Shown here one piece after another: positions 39,630-50,880 of a stretch of DNA of 64,000 nt. A program made the position numbers and the translations under genes. The notes under the pieces are model-generated. The model made no database searches. It had not been told where the DNA came from and was given only the letters and a program-made list of their open reading frames with translations. Position 1 is the stretch's first letter; each line of letters opens with the position of its first letter. This DNA is from Escarpia spicata (Eukaryota; Annelida; Polychaeta; Sabellida; Siboglinidae): contig OZ023206.1 in assembly GCA_963995525.1 (NCBI GenBank), forward strand, positions 68,930,223 through 68,994,222, read 5' to 3'.

Positions 39630-40816
39630 GAATGTTGCCGGACTACTTGACAGGCGTGTGTGTCATCAAGCGCGCCGCAGATCGCCGCAGTTCGACCGCG
39701 GACATTATGGCGGCCGGTCCACTCATGTTGGCATTAATGTAGAACGCGAGTACTAATTGAATAACGAGGAAAACCACTAGGTATGTTTCAAATATGTTGT
39801 TGTTAACGTAATTAGTTGTATTGATGTCAACGTAATTAGTTGTATTGATATTAACGTAATTGTGTTGTGTTAACACAGTGTCTTGGTGTTGAAACACATT
39901 ACATGTTAGTTTAACATAATGTATTTAGTTGTGTAATGTTGCCTGTGGCGTATTAACTGTTTATGAAGTAGCCGAAGTCACTTCATAAACACTTGCATAG
40001 ATCTATATGCTGCCTTGCCATAGTAGAGATAATTTAGTTACTGTATGCAAGACTAGTTTGTATTTTTTTATACCATGTATGTGTCAATTATTACCACAAC
40101 AATAAAGTTTATACACATATCGTCACTACGTGTGGAGTTCAACAACTACCCGTTACTCATGCTTTTCACACAAGCAAACTCCCATGGTCTCTGTTGGTTT
40201 GCCCAATTAATTTTTTTCAATTGTTCTAGACAGCAACTCGGGCTTCGCGTGATTAAAAACACTTATTAACCATGTCTCTGCAAAAGTCATCATCCTTTCA
40301 CTTTGTTACTGAAGTTATGTAACTATTGTTGGCAACACCTGTATAACCAGATAACACTCAATCATGCCAGCGACTTCCATCTGCAACTGAATCAGGGAGT
40401 CAAACCTTTGAACTTTCTTCAGATTCCCTTGTCTGTCAATGCAGAAGCTATACTGTCACCAAATTGTATGGGATCCTGTTCCTTCAATGAAAATGGGCAC
40501 TTTACTTCAACCAGATTATCGCCCACAACCACATGATCTCACACTGTCTAGAGAGGCACCAAGATAGGGGTATCTCTCATTCACTAATACACCAGTCCTC
40601 TTCAGCCTGGCCTCAGTGTGGTTGTCTCAAACAGTAAGGGGCTCTGCCTCGTTATCCAGTCCCCACTGTGACAGTGTGTAGATAAGGACGATAATGATTA
40701 AACAAAACGCTATCAATGTGGCTTATTTGGTCATCCATCTGCGCCATATGTGCCCATCCACACAAACAACTGATAAACTACAAAACTAACAACTAACCAG
40801 CATAACACAACACACG
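39630..40816. other. Intergenic, no recognised feature
   Basis: A short GTAATTAGTTGT-type duplication is at 39806-39860. No gene or element was recognised up to the Ginger left end. Confidence 0.35.
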
Positions 40817-40820
40817 CCGG

Positions 40821-40905
40821 TTGTACCCTCAAATAACTACCGTAGTGTTCTGAGAGTACCCTCAAAACACTACGGTTACGCAAAAAACACTACCCCTGAC
40901 ATTTA
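40821..40905. repeat. Left terminal inverted repeat of the Ginger1 element
   Basis: TTGTACCCTCAAATAACTAC begins the element right after CCGG. ACCCTCAAAACACTAC and ACGGTTACGC and AACACTACCCC follow, each with an inverted counterpart at the right end. Confidence 0.75.
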
Positions 40906-41264
40906 TCTTCAAATGGTCACTTTCTTTGTGTTAGGGGCCATCCATAAAGTACGTCTCGATTTGGGGAAGGACGGGGTTATCCGGGCAATCGCTACGAAGC
41001 TTTACATTGGATGGAGAGGTATGTGGGTAAGGGCTATGTAAAAAATAAAAACGAAAATATGTTATCTCGTCGGGCTGTTGACATCAGACACATAGTATCA
41101 ATTGTTACGGCACTTATAAAACAATACGGTTCTCTTTCCGTCTGTGTGTTTGTCCGTGGTCCCATATCTGACATTTTTTGTGCGATCTAGCGGGCCAGTT
41201 CGAGTGGTTCGTAGATTTGATGTTTTTCCGAAATTAGTCCGGGAGTGGGGATCCTGGGGTCTGG

Positions 41265-41376
41265 TGTATATATATATATATATATATATACATATATATG
41301 TATATATATATGTATATATATATACATATATATATATGTATATATATACATATATATGTATATATATATATATTAA
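41265..41376. repeat. TATATG/TATA microsatellite inside the Ginger1 element
   Basis: An alternating TA tract with scattered ATACATATATG words, about 110 bases. Both-strand Tyr/Ile reading frames are artefacts. Confidence 0.95.
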
Positions 41377-41539
41377 TATATAACCATTCAACTATTGTGT
41401 GCCATACAAAAAAAGTTATTTTAATAAGAACAAATACTCTCAGGACAGGATGAATACAGCTTAATGACATCGAAAGCACGCAACAATGCATGAGCAGATG
41501 AACTAAACAGTTAACTTTGCCGCAATCTCGCAGCCTGCG

Positions 41540-41960
41540 CATATTTAACTCAATAGCACACAACAACTCTTTCAAAATGAGCATGCAAGTTCGTCAGGTA
41601 TACATTTTTGTTTCCATTTCAGACCGCCCGGTAGATGACAAAGGGGTTTATATGGAAGCCACGTCTTTGTTGTACTGTGATCTGTGTACACAAACATCGT
41701 TGTTTGTAGTAGAGTAGCCATAGCCGCAATCTCTACCTCAGTTGCCCAAGTTCCATTGTTGGCCATCCCGCTGATTGAAACATACTGATTAATGTTTGCG
41801 CCATTGTAGTTGCTAAACATTTGACAATGTGTTGGTTCGCAGAGAAATGCTAGTACCAGGTCCCGCAATGACCCGCACCGTCTTGTAGTTCGTTTGTGTA
41901 CCGGTCAATTCGACTCGTGGCTCGACAAAAAACATTTGCCATCACCTGTGATGGCGTCCG
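41540..41960 (-). pseudogene. OTU-like cysteine protease domain of the Ginger1 protein (broken)
   Basis: On the minus strand the catalytic Cys block GDGKCF (OTU consensus D-G-N-C-F) lies at about 41935-41955. ELTGTQTNYKTV and RDLVLAFL follow, then NGTWATEVEIAAMATLL, FVYTDHSTTKTWLPYKP, and after a frame change VYLTNLHAHFERV holding the catalytic His block near 41575. At least three frameshifts separate these blocks. OTU enzymes cleave ubiquitin; what the domain does for a transposon is unknown. Confidence 0.82.
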
Positions 41961-42009
41961 TCAGCTTTGGCTCGGTTAGATTAGCGACCTGCTGTCTAGA
42001 TTTCATGTT

Positions 42010-42202
42010 TTTAAGTAACGGAAAGTTCAGGCGTCCAGCTTGGTATCTTCGTCAGGCTGATGTAGTTGACACGAACGCAAACTGCTGTTTTTTGTGTGAT
42101 CTTTGTCAGCATTATATCGGGCATCTCGGTGTCAGGTTTCTCGGCGGGCGGGTCGAAGTTCGGCGGCATGTTGGCAGGCGGTTCGAAGTTTGGCGGCATG
42201 TC
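42010..42202 (-). repeat. PPNFDPPADMP-type proline-rich coding repeat, 3' part
   Basis: On the minus strand short units of about ten residues, close to MPPNFDPPANMPPNFEPPA, link the integrase to the OTU domain. The other half of the same tract is at 44355-44412, beyond the inserted LINE. The + strand shows GGCGGCATGT and GGTCGAAGTT words. Confidence 0.8.
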
Positions 42203-44349
42203 AAGAGGCAACGTGCTCGCAAGGCAGGTGACACGGAACGGGCCAATAAACTCCGGAACTTCGTGAATCGCACAGCACCTAAATTACGACACCAGTTCTA
42301 CCAATCTAAAATAGCATCAATTGAGGAAACATCGTCACGCGACTGGTGGAAGCACATGAAGTCACTCATGGGAAAAGCATCTGGCAGTCGCAACGAGATG
42401 CTGGGGCTGGCAAATAAAATTACTGGTGGAGATATAGTCAGCTTAGTCAACTCCATGAATGCGTTCTTCGTGTCAGTGAGTGAAGATTTACCGAGATTGC
42501 AGACTTCCCACCCGATCTTTGACATTAAGGAACCACTGCCAGATGAATTCACCATCAGCGTGACTGACACTAAGTTGGCACTTAGTAAGGTAAAAGTGAA
42601 CAAAGCCACGGGTCCGGACAATATACCACCATGGGCTTTGAAAAACTGTTCGCACCTTCTTGCAGCACCGGTCACTGCAATATTCAACAGCTCGCTCAGG
42701 GAAGGTGTATTGCCAACATTTTGGAAATCAGCAACCGTTATTCCGTTGTCGAAGAAACACCCTCCAGTGACAGTTGAAAATGACATTAGACCAATATCAC
42801 TTACACCAATTCTGGCTAAGGTTTTTGAATCTCTAGTGCTAAAGTGGGTCGATGTTTATGTTAAACCACAAATAGACGACAAGCAGTTTGGGGGTATGTT
42901 AGGGACTGGTACCACGGACGACCTTGTTGGAATGCTTCACAAATGGTACGAAACCACCGATGTAAAGGGCAATTTTGTAAGAGTGCTATTTCTCGATTAC
43001 AGTAAAGCATTTGATCTAATTAACCATGATATACTAATACAGAAACTTATTGCAATGGAAGTACCACCACACTTGGTCCGATGGATGGCAGCGTTTCTAC
43101 TAGACCGCGAACAGAGAGTAAAAATCGGCGACGCGGTGTCAAAGCCAGGCTACCCTAATGGGGGCGTTCCCCAGGGAACTTTGTCAGGACCAAAACACTT
43201 TGTGGTTCATATCAATGATTTGCAAACATCGTGTCCTATGTTTAAATATGTTGACGATTGCACCATATTTGAAATATGCAATCAAAGTATGATATCTGTT
43301 ATACAGGATTCTGCCAACATTATTGAGCGATGGTCTAGTAATAATGACATGCGCATCAATACGAGTAAGACAAAATAAATGGTTATATGTTTCGGTAAAG
43401 ATAGAACATTTGTAGAATCTCTGCCGTATATTGATATAAATGGGACAGATATTGAGAGAGTTACTCAAGCAAAAGTTATCGGCGTAACTATATCATCGGA
43501 TTTAAGTTGGAATGCACACGTAGATGAAATAGTATCAAAGGCAAGAAAGAGAGTGTATATGATCTATCAGTTGAAACGTGCTGGTATCAACCAAAATGAC
43601 TTGGTTAGAATATATGTATCTGTGATTAGACCAGTAGTTGAATATGCCTGCCCGGTATGGCACACGAACTTGCCTAAATATTTATCGGACAACATCGAGA
43701 TAATTAAAAAAAGGTGTCTCAAAACTATATTTCCTGGTTGTGTGTACGAGGATATTCTGGAGATGGTAAACTTACCAACGCTGCATGATAGACGCAATGA
43801 ATTGTGTAAAACGTATTTCGCTAGAATGAAGCATAGTGACCACAAACTGAATACGCTACTACCAAATATTCGAAATGTGCCGTATACACTAAGATCATTC
43901 AATGAGTTACCCGTCCCAATGGCGAACACAAATCGCTACACAAACTCATTAATTCCATGGTGCTTAGTACACTGCCGTAACACTTAATGATTTTAGTGTA
44001 TGTCTCAACAGTCAATTTTAATATAAACTATATGATTTAATTTTAGTATATTTAAAGTATCTTATTTTTTAATGAAAGATAGTAATGCAATGTACACGTT
44101 TTAATATAAAGCGCCTCATACTGAGTTTGTTGCGTCACGGGGCGATTTTGTGTAATTTACTTAACAGTATCTTTGGTGTTGCGTTATTTTATTTAGTACA
44201 TGTTTTATGAGTATTGTAACATAATGTTGAGTCGTATTGTAACTTGTAACATTATGGAATTGTGTGATTTGGGGCTTTTATGGTGAATGTATGTACAATC
44301 CAACTGAAAAGTTGCAAATAATAATAAATTTATTATTATTATTATTATT
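42203..44349 (+). mobile_element. 5'-truncated non-LTR retrotransposon inserted in the Ginger1 element
   Basis: One frame runs from KRQRARKAGDTERANKL through the whole RT to a stop at 43985-43987, broken by a single TAA at 43376-43378. RT blocks include KATGPDNIPPWALK, RPISLTPILAKVFE, VLFLDYSKAFDLINHDIL, GGVPQGTLSGPKHFVVHIND and KYVDDCTIFE (catalytic Y-V-D-D), then KVIGVTISSDLSWNAHV and VRIYVSVIRPVVEYACPVW. The 3' UTR ends in a TTA microsatellite tail. ATGTC flanks the insert (42198-42202 and 44350-44354). It is 5'-truncated with no endonuclease. Family CR1/L2-like by organisation. Confidence 0.9.
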
Positions 44350-44354
44350 ATGTC

Positions 44355-45495
44355 GGCGGTCAGATCGAAGTTTGACGGCATGTCGGCGGGCGGGTCGAAT
44401 ACTGATGGCACCTCGGCTGGTGAATCTCCTTTGGTGCCGTAGGTGTGACCGATTCACGATGCTGTCGCTTATAGTAACGTTTCAGGTTGACACCGTGAGT
44501 TTTCTGTTTCAGAACGATACCATCTTCACTTATGAGATCGTAGGTGCCATTCGCATGACAGCATGGATGGTGTACGGGCCAAGCGACGGATCACACGTCT
44601 TTCCGCCTTTCATGTCGGCTCGTCGGAGATTAAAAAAAGCACGGAATCTCCTCTCTTGACTGTACGTTCGGCGAACGCTGTGGCGCTTCGGGTAATCCCG
44701 TTTCTGGCGGTCTTGTGCTTTTATTACGTTAGTCACTACATAATGTGATATGTCTTTCCGCATTTTTTCCATAACTGCTACACGTTCCGTGATTTCATCT
44801 TGAACAATGTCATCTTCAAGACTTTCTACAATGTCATGTTCACTCGCGTCTCGACATTTAATTGGCAGTCGCGCTTTCCATAGATTCATTAGAAAGAACG
44901 GGGTGTAACCAGTTGACTTCTGCCCGCTGTACGGAAGGCAAACAACACACCAGGGAGTGCTTGTGGCCATTCTTCTTGTTTCCCTTTCAGCATGCATGCA
45001 CCTTCAGCAACGCGCTCTGAATCGTCCGATTGCTGCGTTATGCCAATCCGTTCGCCTGTGTATGATATGCGCTGGTTATGCCTTAATTGTTTGGCACCAG
45101 TTAACTCGTGGAGCCGCTTCGACATCGCGTTTACAAATTAACGACCCTGGACATTTATTTGGTGGTGCACAGCCGTGGCGGCAAGTCAATTCAAACAAAA
45201 ACTTTGCCACACTGTCGGTACATTTAGACTTTATGGGTTCAGCCTCAACCCACTTGGTGTAGTATTCGACAGCAACGGCCATGTACTTGTAGCCTTCTGT
45301 TGTCTCCGGCAGACAACAAAGGTCAACACCTATTTGACTCCGCGACTCAGGTGGAACCGAGACACTGTGCAGGGAAGGTGCTGCCTTGCTGAACCTGCTG
45401 CTTGCTCCTTGGCAACGGTCGCATGTGTTCGTGTACATTTTTACATATTCTTTCACACGTTGGATTCGATGGTGTTCCCTGTCCCCTCGCGGCAT
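44355..45495 (-). pseudogene. Gypsy-like integrase/transposase of the Ginger1 element (broken)
   Basis: From 45495 downward the minus strand reads VKEYVKMYTNTCDRCQ (C-x2-C half of the HHCC zinc motif), then GVDLCC and TEGYKYMAVAVEYYTKWVEA (start of the catalytic core, first Asp present). At 45137-45155 the block expected as D-Q-G-R-E-F reads V-Q-G-R-stop-F, so the second catalytic Asp is Val and the next Glu is TAA. STGYTPFFLM, LPIKCRD and LGPYTIHAV (GPY motif) follow, then NGTYDLISEDGIVLKQKT and GVNLKRYY. Several frameshifts break the frame. It is a dead transposase. Confidence 0.85.
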
Positions 45496-46099
45496 GCTTT
45501 CAGGAAGTGCTGGCGGTCTTTGACATCAGAAATCAAACGGATTTTTCTAACTGTAATTAAGATGCAAATATTGACTATTATTGCCAAAATAAAAAATCAA
45601 TTATTCAGATCACACTGCGACAGCGAATCTGTGGAATGATATTTCGTCCAAAAATTCACCACGTTACGTGCTGTTTTGTTACCATTTTAATTGTCTGCCA
45701 AGCCTCGGTTTCATGGTGCTATGGGTGGTAGGTTGGCAAGTTTCAAAGTGCCATGTTCGTACCTCATTTGTTAACATTTATTTACGTATTGTTCTTAACA
45801 CCAGAGCACATGTTGTAGGTATGCTGCCCATCAAACTGAGTGTATTAAGCCCGAAAAATTGTTCGCATTTTCCATTTTCTGGCCACAAAATAAATAAATA
45901 CAACTGTCAAATGATAAACAGTTGCTACTACCTGTAATTGGCATTTATTGCAGAAGCGCGCGTTCCTACCTTTGATGAGCTTGATTCACGCGGTCTTTAT
46001 GCGTACACACATACGCACGTACCACGTACGTCAGTACACGCGCACGCACTGATCATGAAATAATTAGACTACTTGATATATAATTTTATAATCTTAGCC

Positions 46100-46850
46100 C
46101 TAATGAATATTGACATTTCACACTATCTATTTTTTCCAGTCGTCCGATTAGTTACAAGGGTTATCCTAACCCCAACCATGACTAAATCCAAGCATAGCTA
46201 ATTATAATAATAAACTTAACCCTAATGAATGGAGACATTTCTCACTAACTGTTTATTCTAGTCGTCAGATTTGTTTTATTTTTATTACCCTAACCCCAAT
46301 CATAAATGACTCCAACCATAAATAATAATAACCTTAATCATACTGAATTATGACACTTCACATTAAGTTTTTATTCCGGTCGTCTGATTGGTTCCACCGA
46401 TTATCCTAACTCCCAATTATAACTAACCAGAAATATAACTAATAATAATCATCTCAACTTAATTCATAAGGTCAGTTCAAACTACCTATTTATTCCCGTT
46501 GTCTGATTGGTTAAATTATCATTATAACGATTATGCTATATATATATATATATATATAAACCTAACCCACCATAACCCAGTCTAACCATAATTTAACTTA
46601 ATAACCTCAACCGTAATGAATAATTACTTATTCCCGTCGCCTCATTATGACATTAACTATTTATTTCCGACGTCTAGCTTACTTGTTCAAACGATTACGC
46701 TTGACCTATAATTAACCCTAACCTTAACCTTAACCGTAACTAATTATAGTAATGACATTGTGCCTAATTAATGTTTTATGAGATTTCACACTAACTATTT
46801 ATTCCCGTTGTCTAATTGGCTCCAAAGATTACGAACTTGATTCCAGTGTA
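46100..46850. repeat. Old ~115-125-bp tandem repeat in the Ginger1 5' region
   Basis: Words like TTTATTCCCGTCGTCTGATTG recur near 46130, 46250, 46370, 46490, 46625, 46660 and 46797. Each is followed by CCTAACCCCAACCATAACTA-like sequence and CACTTCACACTAA. Divergence is high. Confidence 0.65.
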
Positions 46851-46904
46851 TAGGATGATTCCCAAAGGTGACTGGTGTAATTGGCTGGTAAAATAGACTG
46901 ACGG

Positions 46905-47059
46905 TAGTGTTTTGAAATTGGGTAGTGGTATGAGCATACGTAGGGGTAGTGTTTTGAGCGTAACCGTAGTGTTTTGAGGGCACTACGGTAGTGTTTTGAG
47001 GGTACGCTCAAGACACTACCGTAGTGTTTTCAGCGGGGTAGTGTTTTGAGCGTCTTACA
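46905..47059. repeat. Right terminal inverted repeat of the Ginger1 element
   Basis: Six copies of a GGTAGTGTTTTGAG-like unit in direct and inverted order end in GAGCGTCTTACA next to CCGG. The middle pairs with the left end at 40821-40905. Tandem amplification of the unit has made this end longer than the left one. Confidence 0.75.
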
Positions 47060-47574
47060 CCGGCTTAGCACGTCTGTTTGTTTACATCTTTCTGCCCTAC
47101 GCGAACAAGCGCATGCGCGACCTACTTCTCTTTGTTGCACAAGTGGCGTCACTCTCAGAGGTACACACAGACTGGTGACGTCGCAATGTTTACGTCGCTC
47201 ATCAATGAAACTTCGCGCATGAACGAAAACTTTTGCTACTACAAGTCGTTGTTGTGAAACTCGATGACAAAGACGAATCATTTATTGAGGTAGACCCGAG
47301 CTTCCGAGTGTTGGGCGATGCCTCCAGTAAATTATTAATCGAAGGTGACATAATTACTAAATTAGGAAGGCAATTGCACGCGACTGTTTTTGCCATTGTC
47401 TGTTTTGTTTATTTTTACAGCCAAATTACGCGTCATTGCATTGGTTTCATTTTGAAGTTTGACTGCATGCATACACGTTACTATGGCTATCTGTACAGAT
47501 CTGCATCTCAGTATCTGTTTGATAATCGGCAAATCCCAGCTGGGTATCGCGTCAATGATATTGATGATGGCCAC
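47060..47574. other. CpG-containing flank with an unassigned open frame
   Basis: The part at 47070-47240 is GC-richer with several CpG and GCGCATGCGC at about 47108. An open frame (47233-47601, +) starts with a charged segment, KLDDKDESFIEVDPSFRVLG. It does not match a family I know and has no clear splice context. It could be a fragment of an unrecognised gene. Confidence 0.25.
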
Positions 47575-47589
47575 TTGGGAATCCAATCC

Positions 47590-48480
47590 CCTGAAGTGTA
47601 GCGTACTGTCGATCACTCGGAGTCGTCACCCAAAGCAGTACCAGTATATGCTTTACGGCTGTGTCCCCCTACACGTAACATCTGATCTGTCAAGTATCTA
47701 GGTGTCACCATCAGCTCTGGTCTTAGGTAGGAACAGCATATAAACAACATATGCTCAAAAGCAAACAGAAGGCTTGGCTTCCTCAAGCGAAACTTTAAGA
47801 TTGGGTCTTTATAGATCAGAGTGGGCTTACAAGGCACTCATCAGACCATCAGTAGAATTTGCAAGCACGGTCTGGGATTCCTACTCCAAAAAGAACACCA
47901 GCAAGATCGAAGCAGTGCAGAGACGTCCAGCCAGGTTCTGCCTTGGGAAATTTCACAACATATCCAGTGTCAACACCATGCTGAGGAGACTGAAATAACA
48001 AACGTTAGAAACAAGTTTTTCAAGATCTCAAATGGCCTCGTAAACATCTCCAGCCTAAACCTGATAGCACCAACCAGAAGATGTAGACATAACCACAGGC
48101 ACAGCAAGACATTCCAGGTACCATCTTCCAGAACAGACTACAGGAAATTGTCATTCTTTCCCAGGACCATTCCAGATTGGAATGGACTTCCAGAGGCAGT
48201 AGTGTCAGCTCCCAGCCTTGCTGCATCAAGGTTAAGGTTGCTGCTCACTTCAGTTCCCTGTAAGCAGAACCAGCACTCCCCCTGCCCCACTCCCCCTATC
48301 CATATTTCATTATTCCCTTCATCTGTCCACCCCTCCCCCCACAAACCCATTTCTTCAACTCCAAACTATCTTCTCCTATATGTCTCTTGTCTACCTATTC
48401 CGATGCAGATCCCCTGCAAATATCAACAATGATCTTCAAAATGTTGAAGTTGGTTGGTTGACTAGAAGATGAGAAGAAGA
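47590..48480 (+). pseudogene. 3' end of a non-LTR retrotransposon
   Basis: The + strand gives KYLGVTISSGLR, a SKANRRLGFLKRN segment, AYKALIRPSVEFASTVWDSY, KIEAVQRRPARFCLG and IPDWNGLPEAVVSAPSLAA with frame changes. It ends near GTTGGTTGGTTGAC. It is the C-terminal part of a LINE ORF2, 5'-truncated, in a different family from the LINE at 42-44 kb. It sits tail-to-tail with the next element. Confidence 0.85.
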
Positions 48481-48499
48481 AGGTTGCTCTGTGAGCCTT

Positions 48500-50880
48500 T
48501 GCGCTCGGCTTAGCAGGTCCTTAAATTGTGGGGCGTCCTTTGCATTTACCAATGAAGCTTCTAGGATATTCTGTACAGTTAAAGTGTGGGGAAAAAATGT
48601 GTTTCTATATTCTTCAATGTTGGCTCTTAAGTATGTGTTTATGTTTGTAAGGGTGATTTGAGCGTGTGCGTCTGTCTGCAGGTACTAAAATGTTTCTGGA
48701 TGGGACAGCAATTTGATTGTGGACGATTTTGAACATGTGTAATAATCGGAGGTTCCTTCTCCTCTCCTCGAGATTTGACCAACCTAAATCGTGTTGTATT
48801 TTCCCAAGTGCAGCCATATTCTAGAATGGATGACATAAGCTCATTCTTTTAGTTCCTGCTGAAAAGATTTCAGATTTCTCCTTAAGAATGATGAAGTGGC
48901 ATTGGCTTTGTTGCAAGTCTTTCTATTTCTTGAGTGCATTTAAGTCAGCTGGAAGGGCCAACTGTGCATGGATGGATCTGTATAACAGACAATCGTCTGC
49001 AAATAGGCAGACATTTGATGTCATTTGCAAGGGTAGATCATTTATGTGCAGTAAGAACAATAGAGAGTCCAAGACAGTACCCTGAGGCACACCTGACTTG
49101 ACATTGACATAATCAGAAAAACTCCCTTCTACAAGGACTCTCTGGGTACAGTGTTTAAGAAAGCTAGCTATCCTGTGATGTATGTTACCATTTATGCCAT
49201 AATGACTGAGTTTACATAGAAGTTTGTTGTGGGGTACAGTGTCGAAAGCTTTAGAGGAATCGAGGATAGCAAGGTTCACTTGGATCTTACTATCCCTGAA
49301 TTTCTATAGATCTTGTAGTGTTATTTAGTAACTGACTCGCATTTCTAAAACCGTATTGGACAGGAGTTAAATGTCATACTCATCAAGATGTTTATGGACA
49401 TGTGAGCAAATGATATGTTTGAATAGTTTAGATATAGACCTGTAGTTGGACGCATCGTGGACATTGCCTTTCTTATGTATCGGCATAACGTCTGCCTTTT
49501 TCCAGTCTGATGGTATTTCCCTTGTGATTAGTGATTGGTTAAAGAGAAGTATAAAAATTGGGGCAACCTCAGCTGCAAGTTCCTTCAGTACACGACAAGC
49601 AGTATTATCTGTACCGGACGCTTTAGAAAGGTTTATGTCTGCCAGTAGCTTCTTGACATCAGCAGCGTCAGCATTCGATATACTTATGGATGTGAAGCTT
49701 TTGCTTTGGATTTTAGGCATGGCTGTGCATTCATCTTTCGTGAAGACAGACGGGAACTGCCTATTTAGAATATCTGCCTTCATCATACTGTCAGTGTGAG
49801 CAACGCCAGACTCCCTCAGGGGAGGTCTTCCAAAGTTTTCTTGCCTCTGTGATTTTATATACTGCCAGAAAGGTCTGGTGTTATTCTCCTCTAGACTGGT
49901 TGATAGGACCTTGTTGATGTAATTCCAGTGTGCCTTTTATATCTTTTGGGCAACAGGTCTTTTAAAGTCTGAATTTTACCCAGTCCTGTTGATTTTTGGT
50001 CTTACGCGCATGTTGATATAATCTGTTTTTCTTGCTATACATTTGCTTGGGAGCAGCTGTCAGCCAAGGGAGATGACATCTGTCAGCCAAGGGAGATGGC
50101 AGCTGTCAGCCAAGGGAGATGACAGCTGTCAGCCAAGGGAGATGACATCTGTCAGCCAAGGGAGATGACAGCTGTCAGCCAAGGGAGATGACAGCTGTCA
50201 GCCAAGGGAGATGACATCTGTCAGCCAAGGGAGATGACAGCTGTCAGCCAAGGGAGATGACAGCTGTCAGCCAAGGGAGATGACAGATGACATCTTACTT
50301 GGGATAAACTTGCCAAATGCCAATGATCTTAGAAATGTGGGTTATAATGGTATTCCAATTTTCATTTACTGTCCGATTGACGTGTTCTTGGGGATATGTT
50401 TTACAACAGGTTGATGTAATTTCCTTCATTTTATTCCAATCTGCCTTCGAGGACAGGTGGATTTAATGAGATGTTTTTTGCATATTGAGGTCTAATATTT
50501 GAGTCTGAGGATAATCTCATGATCTGATATACCTGGGATGGAATCAGATTGCTTGATTAGAGCAGGCTTGTTTGCACAGAAAAGATCTAGGAATTTTCCC
50601 TCATGGGAGCACAGTGTGTGTTTGGGTTAGATGATGTTCTTCCAGGATATTAATGACCTTGTCATTGACGACTTTGTTGTTGGTGCCAGGAGTGACACGT
50701 AGGGTTTCCCAAGTTCTGTTTCCAGCGTTCAAGTCTCCCTCTAGTATGGTAATGTGACTTTTTGAGTTCTTGAGTGCTAGTGTTTAGTGCTTTTTCTAGT
50801 TCACCCAAAGGTTAAGTTTTACTATCTGATGGCCTGTAAAAGGCATCGGCATTAAGTGCGCTGTGTATGCATGTAGTTCC
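48500..50880 (-). pseudogene. Non-LTR retrotransposon with endonuclease and RT remnants
   Basis: From 50880 down the minus strand reads EGDLNAGNRTWETLRVTP (endonuclease G-D-x-N block), then LPWLTAAPKQMYSKKNRLY. RT follows: LADINLSKASGTDNTACRVL, IPSDWKKADVMPIHKKG, LAILDSSKAFDTVPHNKLLC, SGVPQGTVLDSLLFLLHIND and VCLFADDCLLYRS (catalytic F-A-D-D). Frames change at least four times. Between endonuclease and RT a 23-bp array has grown out of the coding sequence. Confidence 0.85.
50054..50285. repeat. 23-bp minisatellite, about 10 units, inside the LINE
   Basis: Units of AGCTGTCAGCCAAGGGAGATG plus AC, alternating AGCTG and ATCTG variants. The minus-strand reading of the edge unit is the LINE's own HLPWLTA codons, so the array began by duplication of retrotransposon coding sequence. 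Confidence 0.9.

Larger units (their letters stand above)
40821..47059 (-). mobile_element. Ginger1-type DNA transposon with OTU protease, decayed, split by a LINE
   Basis: CCGG flanks both ends (40817-40820 and 47060-47063), and the termini are inverted (TTGTA at left, TTACA at right). Inverted subterminal blocks at both ends carry repeats of GTAGTGTTTTGAG, GGTTACG and CACTACCCCT. On the minus strand the interior encodes, in order, a Gypsy-type integrase with Zn-binding motif, catalytic core and GPY motif, then a proline-rich repeat, then an OTU cysteine protease. Ginger1 elements are known to combine CCGG-type duplications, integrase with GPY and an OTU or Ulp1 domain, so the class fit is close. 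Without the 2.15-kb LINE it is about 4.1 kb. Many stops and shifts make it inactive. Confidence 0.85.

Noticed and set aside
41572..45495. Ty3/Gypsy retrovirus-like element as the source of the integrase
   Set aside because: No LTRs, reverse transcriptase, protease or RNase H is seen, while inverted ends with CCGG duplications and an OTU domain fit Ginger1 much better.
40821..47059. Maverick/Polinton
   Set aside because: These also have integrase and inverted repeats, but no DNA polymerase B, packaging ATPase or capsid genes are present and the element is far too short.
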